The notes beneath the pieces are model-generated. The model searched no databases. It had not been told where the DNA came from and saw only the letters and a program-made list of their open reading frames with translations. The translations under genes were made by a program, and so were the position numbers. DNA of 62,621 nucleotides. Origin: JBCCSZ01 sp039199225 (GTDB lineage: Bacteria > Bacteroidota > Bacteroidia > Chitinophagales > Saprospiraceae). This document shows, piece after piece, positions 1 through 7,540 of the stretch (positions are counted from its first letter, which is position 1; the number at the start of each line of letters is the position of its first letter). Where the stretch lies: NCBI GenBank assembly GCA_039199225.1, contig JBCCSZ010000003.1, forward strand, positions 1-62,621, read 5' to 3'.

Positions 1-369
1 CCGCGTATCCCACGGGAAGCCTCCGGTACCAGTGGTATGACGGCTGCCATGAACGCAAGTGTCAACTTTTCGACCTTCGACGGATGGGTGCCTGAGTTCT
101 CCAATCATGGCCACAATGCCTACGTCGTCCCCGAGGCCGATAGCAGCAGGCCACATCACGAAGTCGACCAGCTCGATTTGACAAATTTGCTGGATGTACT
201 CGAAAACGAGATTATTCCGACTTATTACGATAAGCCGAAGAAGTGGTTGGAAATTGTTAAGAACAGCATGCGGGAGGTCGTACCGTTTTTCGATTCTGAC
301 CGGATGGCTGGCGAATACTATACAAAACTGTATCAGCAAGTCCCCAAAGTGGTTGCCAAAACGATCTAA
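1..369 (+). CDS. glgP: Alpha-glucan (glycogen/starch) phosphorylase, C-terminal part
   Basis: The reading frame is open from base 1, so only the last 122 residues of a GT35 phosphorylase are visible; the 5' part lies outside the window. The frame begins with the segment ASGTSGMTAAMN, which matches the conserved phosphate/cofactor-binding loop near the end of the phosphorylase catalytic domain, and continues with STFDGWVPEF and a C-terminal helix rich in SMREVVPFFDSDRM, typical of the bacterial alpha-glucan phosphorylase subfamily. The enzyme releases glucose-1-phosphate from storage glucan in the cytoplasm using PLP. The PLP lysine would lie upstream. A strong intrinsic terminator follows. 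An internal ATG at 37 exists but is not the true start. Confidence 0.9.
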   Translation, partial: PRIPREASGTSGMTAAMNASVNFSTFDGWVPEFSNHGHNAYVVPEADSSRPHHEVDQLDLTNLLDVLENEIIPTYYDKPKKWLEIVKNSMREVVPFFDSDRMAGEYYTKLYQQVPKVVAKTI

Positions 370-413
370 GCTAGACAGCTTCTTTTGGAAGACCACTTGG
401 TGAATGCATACCC

Positions 414-460
414 AAAACGAGTGGGTCGATGCTTCGAACCGTCGATTCACTCGTTTTCAT
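414..460 (+). terminator. Intrinsic terminator of glgP
   Basis: A 16-bp stem (AAAACGAGTGGGTCGA paired with TCGATTCACTCGTTTT, two G-U pairs) with a 12-base loop sits 45 bases after the glgP stop and runs into T-rich sequence. Because both arms carry A4/T4 it may work on either strand. Confidence 0.8.
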
Positions 461-593
461 CTAATTTTTACAAATTTTAGCTTATATTTAGTCAAGAGGC
501 GCTCTGTGCAGGGCCTCGATTAATTAGAAGCTATGAAAGCTCTTTTTTAAAGGATCGCTTTCATTGCGTGGATTAGTATCACTAGTAATTTCT

Positions 594-638
594 AAAAAAC
601 CCTGAAGTCCCGAATTTCCTTTCACAGGAGGTCCGGGA
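594..638 (-). terminator. Intrinsic terminator of gltBD
   Basis: Read on the minus strand, a hairpin (stem 608-638, ten of twelve positions paired, GC-rich outer half) is followed closely by six T (594-599). It lies just downstream of the gltD stop. The outer arm sequence resembles the terminator at 42218-42253. The rest of 370-675 holds no gene. Confidence 0.6.
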
Positions 639-675
639 TTTCTAATGGATGGATGGATGCATGGGAGCTTGCTTA

Positions 676-2142
676 CTATTGAGATAAAAAACTCTCGTCT
701 TTACTTTCCAGCATAGAGCTGCCCATGAGGAAACAGTCGACCTGTCGGGCGGCTTCCCGCCCTTCCGAAATGGCCCAAACCACCAAAGACTGGCCTCGAC
801 GCATATCTCCGGCGACAAATACTTTTTCCAAATTGGTTTGGTAGTGATGATCCTGGACATTGCCACTTTGGTCTAATGCTACTCCGAGTTGATCCAGCAA
901 GCCTTCAAATTGGGGATGGGTATAGCCCATTGCGAGAAAAACCAAATCTGCAGGTATTTCTCTTTCTGTACCAGCCACTTCGACAAACTTGGCTTTCTGG
1001 CCTTTCTGGGCAATCTTCCATTCAACCTCAACGACCTGCAAGGCACGGACCCTGCCTTTGTCGTCTCCCAAAAAGGCTTTGGTCAAAATGGCCCATTGAC
1101 GTTCGCAGCCTTCTTCGTGAGAGGAGGACGTGCGAAGCTGCATCGGCCAAAGGGGCCAAGGCGTATCTTCAGAGCGCTTGCTGGGTGGCTTACCGAGGAG
1201 TTCGAGCTGGGTAATGGAGGCAGCCTGGTGACGGTTGGAGGTTCCTACGCAGTCGGAGCCAGTGTCTCCTCCGCCAATAACGATTACATGCTTGCGGTTG
1301 GCCAGTAGATTGTCTTCGGCTGCAATATGGTCGCCGGCGACTCTCTGGTTGCTTTGCTTCAGAAACTCCATGGCGAAATGAAGGCCTTCCAGCTCGCGCC
1401 CGGGAATTTGCAAGTCGCGCGCAACGGTGCTGCCACCACAGAGAATGAGGGCATCAAAATCTGCCAGGAGCTGTCGACTGTCGACATTGACTCCTACATT
1501 GGCGTTGGTTCGGAAGCGAATGCCTTCTGCTTCTAGGATGGCCAGCCGACGTTCCAATACCCACTTTTCCAGCTTAAAATCGGGGATGCCGTAGCGGAGT
1601 AAGCCGCCGATGCGATCGTCTCGCTCGAAAACCGTGACAATGTGGCCGGCTTTGTTGAGCTGCGCAGCAGCGGCGAGTCCGGCCGGGCCGGAGCCGATGA
1701 TGGCCACTTTTTTGCCGGTCCGCAGGGCGGGGGGCTTGGGGCGCACCAACCCCTTGTCGAAGGCATATTCGATGATCGATTTCTCGATGTGTTCGATGGC
1801 TACGGCCGGTTGGTTGATGCCCAACACGCAGGCTGCCTCACAAGGCGCCGGGCAGATGCGGCCCGTAAACTCTGGAAAGTTATTGGTGCTGCTGAGGATT
1901 TCATAGGCCAGCTTCCAATCACCACTCTGGGCGGCTTCATTGAATTCTGGAATGACATTGCCCAGCGGGCAGCCATTGTGGCAAAAGGGAATACCGCAAT
2001 CCATACAGCGAGCGGCTTGCTGGCGGGTCTGTGATTCTGGGACAGCCTCGTATATTTCCTTGTAATCTTTAATGCGCGATTTTGGAGAACGTATTCCTGG
2101 CAGTTCTCTGTCGTATTTCATAAATCCTCTTGGGTCTCCCAT
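676..2142 (-). CDS. gltD: Glutamate synthase small subunit
   Basis: The 488-residue FAD/NADPH subunit of GOGAT passes electrons from NAD(P)H to the large subunit, which makes two glutamates from glutamine and 2-oxoglutarate. The N-terminal ferredoxin-like region has the two cysteine clusters CMDCGIPFCHNGCP and CPAPCEAAC that hold 4Fe-4S centres. A FAD Rossmann motif (IIGSGPAGLAAA) and a second dinucleotide motif (VIGGGDTGSDC) follow, and length is normal for the family. It starts 31 bases after the gltB stop, so the two are co-transcribed. The ATG at 2142 is the first methionine of the conserved region; an internal Met8 (MKYDRELPG) is an alternative start seven codons downstream. Confidence 0.95.
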   Translation of the reverse strand: MGDPRGFMKYDRELPGIRSPKSRIKDYKEIYEAVPESQTRQQAARCMDCGIPFCHNGCPLGNVIPEFNEAAQSGDWKLAYEILSSTNNFPEFTGRICPAPCEAACVLGINQPAVAIEHIEKSIIEYAFDKGLVRPKPPALRTGKKVAIIGSGPAGLAAAAQLNKAGHIVTVFERDDRIGGLLRYGIPDFKLEKWVLERRLAILEAEGIRFRTNANVGVNVDSRQLLADFDALILCGGSTVARDLQIPGRELEGLHFAMEFLKQSNQRVAGDHIAAEDNLLANRKHVIVIGGGDTGSDCVGTSNRHQAASITQLELLGKPPSKRSEDTPWPLWPMQLRTSSSHEEGCERQWAILTKAFLGDDKGRVRALQVVEVEWKIAQKGQKAKFVEVAGTEREIPADLVFLAMGYTHPQFEGLLDQLGVALDQSGNVQDHHYQTNLEKVFVAGDMRRGQSLVVWAISEGREAARQVDCFLMGSSMLESKDESFLSQ

Positions 2143-2173
2143 ATGGATGATTTTTTACTTTGTAGGTGTTGAT

Positions 2174-5100
2174 TTAGGCGCGTACGCGTTGGCCTTTTGC
2201 TTTGGCTGCCTCCTGTGCTTCGGCTTTGCGCTGCTGCAAAACGGCCTTGTAATCTTTGGGCATGACTTTGACAAAGTGGGTCTTCAGGGCATCCCAGTCG
2301 TTGAGAATACCCAGTGCCAACTGGCTGCTGGTGTAGCGGAAATGATGGCGAACCATTTGTCGAACCTCCTCGTAATCTTCTTCTGTCATAGGGTCGAGAT
2401 CGATCATCTCCATATTGCAGTTGTGCTGAAAGCGGCCACTGAGGTTGAAGACGTAGGCGATGCCGCCGCTCATACCTGCTGCAAAGTTGCGCCCGGTTTC
2501 TCCCAGTACGATTACCTGTCCTCCCGTCATGTATTCACAGCCATGGTCGCCAATTCCTTCGATGACCGCCTTTGCTCCCGAGTTGCGGACCGCAAAGCGT
2601 TCTCCGGCCATCCCCTTGATATAGGCTTCTCCGGAGGTGGCGCCATAGAGGGCCACGTTGCCGATGATGATGTTTTTCTCCGGAGCAAAGGTGGCGTCCC
2701 GGTCGGGGCTCACGATGAGCTTGGCACCAGAAAGTCCCTTGCCAAAGTAGTCGTTGGCCTCTCCTTCCAGGATGAATTGCAAGCCCCTGGCACCGAATGC
2801 GCAAAAGCTTTGTCCGGCTGAGCCGCGAAAGCGGAATTGGATGGTATCTTCTGGCAAGCCCTTGCTGCCGTACTTTTTGGCAATCTCATTGGACAGCAAG
2901 GTACCGACGGCCCGATCGGTGTTGCGAATGGCAAAAACGGAGGATACGGCATGGCCAGCAATGAGCGCCAGTTGAGCATATTCCAATAATTTCCAATCCA
3001 GCACTTTGTCGAGGCCGTGGTCTTGTTCGATTTTTTTGAATTGGCCAATGTTTTCATCGGCCGCTTCTTTGAAAAGTATGGGGCTGAGGTCTAGTTCTTT
3101 GTATTTCCAGTGGGCAATGCCTGTTTTTAGTTTTAGCATTTCTACCTTTCCGACCATCTCATCGACGGTCCGGAAGCCAAGCTGCGCCATGATGCCTCTG
3201 AGGTCACTGGCCAGGAATCGGAAGAAATTGATCACGCTTTCAACGCGACCGGTGAATCGCTTGCGGAGTTCTTTGTCTTGGGTCGCAATGCCGACGGGGC
3301 AGGTGTTCATGTGGCACTTGCGCATCATGATACAGCCTTCGACCACTAGGGCAGCAGTTGCGACGCCCCATTCTTCGGCCCCCAGCAAGGTCGCAATGGC
3401 CAGGTCTCGGCCTGTACGAATCTGGCCATCGGCCTGAACGCGTACCCGGTCGCGCAGCTTGTTGCGAACCAGGGTTTGATGTGTCTCGGCCAGTCCCAAT
3501 TCCCAAGGAAGGCCGGCGTGGCGAATGGAGCTGAGGGGAGAGGCGCCTGTTCCACCATCGTGGCCCGAGATCAAAATGGCATCGGCATGTGCTTTGACGA
3601 CGCCCGAGGCAATGATTCCAACCCCGGCTTTAGAAACCAGTTTGACGTTGATTCTCGATGACCGATTGGCATTTTTCAGGTCAAAAATCAACTGGGCTAA
3701 ATCCTCGATGGAATAAATATCGTGATGTGGAGGAGGGGAAATCAGGCCCACACCCGGCGTAGCATGCCGTACCCTACCGATCCATTCATCCACCTTGTGT
3801 CCAGGCAGTTGGCCACCTTCTCCGGGCTTTGCGCCCTGCGCCATTTTGATTTGTATTTCATCGGCATTGGTCAGGTAGTTGATGGTAACGCCAAATCGGC
3901 CGGAAGCCACCTGCTTGGTGGCAGAACGCTCCCAATCTCCATTGGCTTTTTTGGCAAAGCGAATTTCATCCTCTCCCCCTTCACCACTGTTGCTTCTTCC
4001 ACCAATCCGATTCATGGCGATGGCTAGGGTGCTGTGTGCCTCATGGGAAATCGACCCAAAAGACATGGCGCCGGTTGCAAAACGCTTGAGAATGTTTTCG
4101 ACAGGCTCGACCTCCTCCAAGGGAACAGATTGCCCTTTGCGGAAAGTCAATAAGCCCCTAAGCGTACAAGCTTTTTCCAATTGCTCGTCGATGAGGGCTG
4201 CATATTTTTGATAGACCTTGTAGTCGTTGGCATGGGAGGCATGTTGTAAAAGGGAAACCGTCTTTGGGTTGAACAGGTGGAATTCTCCTCTGCGCTTCCA
4301 CTGAAAGACGCCACCTACCTCCAGCTGTGGTTGTGCGCTCGGCTTTTCGGGATAGGCCAGTTGGTGACGGGTCATCACTTCTTTGGCTATGCCATTGAAT
4401 CCCAACCCCTGTATGCGGGAGATACTTCCGCTAAAGCATCGCTCGACCACTTCGTCGTGGAGTCCTAAAATTTCGAATATCTGAGCGCCCTTGTAAGATT
4501 GTAGGGTTGAGATGCCGATTTTGGACATAATTTTCAGCAGCCCCTTGCCAATGGCTTTGATGTAGATTTGTATGTATTGTGCCAAAGAGTGGTTGTCAGT
4601 AAGATAGTTCAGCTTTCTGAGCTGAGCAATGGTCGACAAAGCCATATACGGATTGATGGCGTCGGCTCCGTATCCGATCAAGGTGGCAAAGTGATGTGTT
4701 TCTCTTACGTCACCTGCTTCGACGATGAGCGAGGCGGTTGTTCGCAGCCCTGTTTTAATCAAGTGGTGGTGAATGGCGCCAATGGCCATCAGTGAGGGAA
4801 TGGGTGCCAAGCGACTGTTGGCCATTCGATCGGAAAGAATGAGGATGTTGGTTCCGTTTCGGATCATATCTTCAGCTACGGCGCAAATGTGATCGATGGC
4901 TGCCCTCAAGCGTCCCTTTTGCGTTTCGGCTTTGAATACAATGTCGATAACACCAGCTCGGTAGTGGTTGTGGTGTAGGTATTTGAGGCGGCTCAAGTCT
5001 TCATTCGTTAGCACAGGCTGCTCCAAGTGGATGAATTGTGCGTGCTCTGGTGCTGTTTCCAGTATATTGCCGCGAGAGCCAAGTTTGGAGAACAAGGACA

Positions 5101-6724
5101 TGACGGGGCGCTCTCGAATGGGGTCGATGGGCGGATTGGTAACCTGAGCGAATAATTGCTTGAAGTAATTGGCCAGATGTTGAGAATGGTGGGACAAGAC
5201 AGCCAGCGGCGTGTCTGAGCCCATAGAGCCGATGGGGTCCTTACCGCCGATTATCATAGGGGCGATGAGGACGTTGAGGTCTTCGCGGGAATAGCCAAAC
5301 AGCTGTTGCCGCGTTAAGAGGGTCTTTTGGTCGAGTTCCACGGCTGCGACCTGGTTGGTGGGTAAGTCGTGTAAGTCGAGCTTACTTTCAGCCAGCCAAT
5401 CTTTGTAGGTATTTCTTTGGCAAACGATTTTTTTGAGTTCGTCGTCGCCGATGATGCGGTGTTCGTCCAGGTCGGCAATCAACATTTTGCCTGGTTGGAG
5501 GCGTCCTTTCAGGCGGATGGTAGACTGGTCGATGGGGAGTACTCCTGCCTCTGAAGCGACAATGAGGGTGTTGTCGTCGGTCAATAGGTAGCGGGAAGGG
5601 CGCAGCCCGTTGCGGTCGAGGGTCGCTCCAACCAGGATGCCATCGGTAAAGCAAATGGAGGCTGGGCCGTCCCAGGCTTCCATGATATTGTCGTGGTATT
5701 CGTAAAAAGCTTTTTTGTAATCCGCCATTTGCTCATCGTGCTGCCATGCCTCGGGAATCATCATCATCAGTGCATGCGGCAGGGTACGACCGCCTAGGAC
5801 CAGAAACTCTAGTATGTTGTCAAAATTGCCGCTGTCGGAAAGTCCTGTTCCAAGGATGGGGTGCAGTTTTTCCAATTCATCCTCTGTGAATAGGCTGGAT
5901 TGGAGCATGCCTTCTCTGGCTTTCCACCAATTGACGTTACCGGTGATCGTATTGATCTCTCCGTTGTGGGCAATATAGCGAAATGGCTGAGCGAGCTTCC
6001 ATTTTGGAACCGTATTGGTCGAAAAGCGGGAGTGGACCAATGCGATTGCCGAAGTGTAGCGCTCGTCGTGTAAGTCTGGAAAATAGGGGCGCAGTTGGAA
6101 AGTCGTCAGCTGACCTTTATATATAATGGTTTTGTAGGACAGTGAAGTGATGTAAAAGTTGTCTACTGTTTGTGGATAGGTTTGATGGATGTTGTGGGTA
6201 GAGAACTTTCTCAGGACGAAAAGCCGCCTTTCCAGGGCCTTGGGGTCCAGGGGCTTGAGTGGTCGGACGAACACCTGCTCCATACGCGGCTCGACGGCTA
6301 CGGCAGAGTCTCCTAGCAGCTCATCGTCGGTAGGGACCTTTCGGTAGCCCAGCAGTTCGAATCCCATTTCATCGATGTTGTCATTGAGCAACACCCTGCA
6401 TTGACTGCGAAGGCTGCGATCATTGGGAAAAAAGACCATTCCGACACCATAGGCACTAAATGGAGGCAGTTCTATGTTGAGTTCTCGGCATTTGTTGCGG
6501 AAGAATTCATCTGGCATCTGTGTGAGTATTCCTGCGCCGTCTCCTGTATTGGCTTCATAGCCACAGGCTCCACGGTGTTCCATGTTTTGCAACATGGCCA
6601 GGGCATTTTCAACCAGTTGGTGCGATTTATTTCCATTCAGATTGGCAATCAGTCCAGTTCCGCAAGAGTCTTTCTCCAACTGAGGGACGTAGAGCCCCTG
6701 CTGCTTATTCTGTTGGTCGTCCAT
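2174..6724 (-). CDS. gltB: Glutamate synthase large subunit
   Basis: The 1516-residue catalytic subunit of GOGAT hydrolyses glutamine at its N-terminal Ntn amidotransferase domain and channels ammonia to an FMN-dependent synthase domain. Cys21 (in KDSCGTG) would become the catalytic N-terminal nucleophile after removal of a 20-residue propeptide. The 3Fe-4S motif C-x5-C-x4-C (CIMMRKCHMNTC) lies near residue 1130, and the C-terminal third has the glycine-rich GXGXG beta-helix domain. Length matches bacterial GltB. It is the first gene of gltBD. Its upstream region is unusually long and contains a symmetric palindromic element; a Bacteroidota-type promoter core is seen near 7095-7126. Confidence 0.96.
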   Translation of the reverse strand: MDDQQNKQQGLYVPQLEKDSCGTGLIANLNGNKSHQLVENALAMLQNMEHRGACGYEANTGDGAGILTQMPDEFFRNKCRELNIELPPFSAYGVGMVFFPNDRSLRSQCRVLLNDNIDEMGFELLGYRKVPTDDELLGDSAVAVEPRMEQVFVRPLKPLDPKALERRLFVLRKFSTHNIHQTYPQTVDNFYITSLSYKTIIYKGQLTTFQLRPYFPDLHDERYTSAIALVHSRFSTNTVPKWKLAQPFRYIAHNGEINTITGNVNWWKAREGMLQSSLFTEDELEKLHPILGTGLSDSGNFDNILEFLVLGGRTLPHALMMMIPEAWQHDEQMADYKKAFYEYHDNIMEAWDGPASICFTDGILVGATLDRNGLRPSRYLLTDDNTLIVASEAGVLPIDQSTIRLKGRLQPGKMLIADLDEHRIIGDDELKKIVCQRNTYKDWLAESKLDLHDLPTNQVAAVELDQKTLLTRQQLFGYSREDLNVLIAPMIIGGKDPIGSMGSDTPLAVLSHHSQHLANYFKQLFAQVTNPPIDPIRERPVMSLFSKLGSRGNILETAPEHAQFIHLEQPVLTNEDLSRLKYLHHNHYRAGVIDIVFKAETQKGRLRAAIDHICAVAEDMIRNGTNILILSDRMANSRLAPIPSLMAIGAIHHHLIKTGLRTTASLIVEAGDVRETHHFATLIGYGADAINPYMALSTIAQLRKLNYLTDNHSLAQYIQIYIKAIGKGLLKIMSKIGISTLQSYKGAQIFEILGLHDEVVERCFSGSISRIQGLGFNGIAKEVMTRHQLAYPEKPSAQPQLEVGGVFQWKRRGEFHLFNPKTVSLLQHASHANDYKVYQKYAALIDEQLEKACTLRGLLTFRKGQSVPLEEVEPVENILKRFATGAMSFGSISHEAHSTLAIAMNRIGGRSNSGEGGEDEIRFAKKANGDWERSATKQVASGRFGVTINYLTNADEIQIKMAQGAKPGEGGQLPGHKVDEWIGRVRHATPGVGLISPPPHHDIYSIEDLAQLIFDLKNANRSSRINVKLVSKAGVGIIASGVVKAHADAILISGHDGGTGASPLSSIRHAGLPWELGLAETHQTLVRNKLRDRVRVQADGQIRTGRDLAIATLLGAEEWGVATAALVVEGCIMMRKCHMNTCPVGIATQDKELRKRFTGRVESVINFFRFLASDLRGIMAQLGFRTVDEMVGKVEMLKLKTGIAHWKYKELDLSPILFKEAADENIGQFKKIEQDHGLDKVLDWKLLEYAQLALIAGHAVSSVFAIRNTDRAVGTLLSNEIAKKYGSKGLPEDTIQFRFRGSAGQSFCAFGARGLQFILEGEANDYFGKGLSGAKLIVSPDRDATFAPEKNIIIGNVALYGATSGEAYIKGMAGERFAVRNSGAKAVIEGIGDHGCEYMTGGQVIVLGETGRNFAAGMSGGIAYVFNLSGRFQHNCNMEMIDLDPMTEEDYEEVRQMVRHHFRYTSSQLALGILNDWDALKTHFVKVMPKDYKAVLQQRKAEAQEAAKAKGQRVRA

Positions 6725-6741
6725 AGATCAAATCAATGATT

Positions 6742-6903
6742 AAGTGCCTGGACAAGATTGTGTTATCCTTAGTTTGAGATGAGTTTCATCTATAGACGAG
6801 GCAAAAAACACAGACATAGCCGTAGCTATGGCGAGTATTTTTAACGAAGTATAGAGGTGAAAGTCGTTCAAAATAAGTCATTATTTAATTTGTCTAGGCA
6901 CTT
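6742..6903. repeat. 162-bp symmetric palindromic element (MITE/REP-like)
   Basis: The ends are inverted copies (AAGTGCCTGGACAA at 6742 and TTGTCTAGGCACTT ending 6903). Inner arms pair imperfectly (TTTCATCTATA with TATAGAGGTGAAA), and the centre is a perfect 6-bp stem CATAGC/GCTATG around CGTA at 6821-6824. The midpoint of the outer ends and the midpoint of the central loop both fall at 6822.5, so the whole stretch is one nested palindrome. It has no coding capacity. It would lie in the gltB leader and fold as a long hairpin RNA. I infer a mobile, non-autonomous element; no second copy was noticed in this window. Confidence 0.65.
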
Positions 6904-7540
6904 GCAATGCGAAAAAATAAATTAGCCCAAGCTGCGATGAACGAAAGAGTCTAGGGGGAATTCCTACCAGAGGAGATTGATGGAAACTTGTGATTTCGTA
7001 CCAAATATCTGAATTGAATGTTCGCCCAGCCCATAAGATGGGGGTCGCAACTTGCGTGAATTAGGAATAGCTAAATTTGGTGGCGGGCTGCATACAAAGG
7101 TATGATAATATTTTGAAAAAGTCCAATTTTATAAAATTATAGACTGAATTTAGACAAAAAATAAATTTAAAGTTGTTTTTTAGTTTGCTTATGCAGAATA
7201 TTCTTGCTGTACTGCTACCAAATATTTTTCTGCAGGCGTATTGTGAAGAATAAGAAACAATGGCCAATGGGCTTTTAAGTTGGTATTGATTCTGAAATGC
7301 GAAAGTGAGAAAAGAATGTTTTCTAGGAAGCATTTTGTTGGGGTTGAGTCTCGCTGAATCGCCTATAAATGTTATCCAGATTGCAAAAAATTGTTCAAAG
7401 CCTTCATCGGTTATTTTTAAAATATGTCTACCTTGTTTCACAATTCCAGTTGTAGTGCATAAGCCTTTCAACTCATTGCAAATTGGATTTACTAACGAAT
7501 TACATTTTAATCATATCGGATCAATTCAAAAAAGATAATC
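6904..7540. other. Intergenic region between divergent gltB and first beta-helix gene
   Basis: This AT-rich stretch separates divergently transcribed genes. It should hold promoters for both directions. Apart from the minus-strand TANNTTTG match at 7095-7102 I see no convincing feature. Small open frames in it have atypical composition and no recognisable motif. Confidence 0.5.
7095..7126 (-). promoter_or_regulatory. Candidate Bacteroidota promoter for gltBD
   Basis: On the minus strand TACCTTTG (7102-7095) fits the -7 consensus TANNTTTG, and a TTG (7126-7124) lies 21 bases upstream, close to the usual spacing of the -33 element. This would give a leader of about 360 bases that includes the palindromic element. 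Confidence 0.4.

Noticed and set aside
2072..2821. 249-residue plus-strand ORF opposite gltD/gltB
   Set aside because: It lies antisense across two clear housekeeping genes, has no recognisable motif and reads as a codon shadow of gltB.
6890..6910. Possible sigma-54 promoter (GGCAC and TTGCA) upstream of gltB
   Set aside because: The two parts touch with no five-base spacer and fall in the arm of the palindromic element.
7061..7471. 136-residue minus-strand ORF in the gltB/beta-helix intergenic region
   Set aside because: Composition is irregular (many Phe/Ile/Lys/Ser from AT-rich DNA), no motif, and the candidate gltBD promoter core falls inside it.
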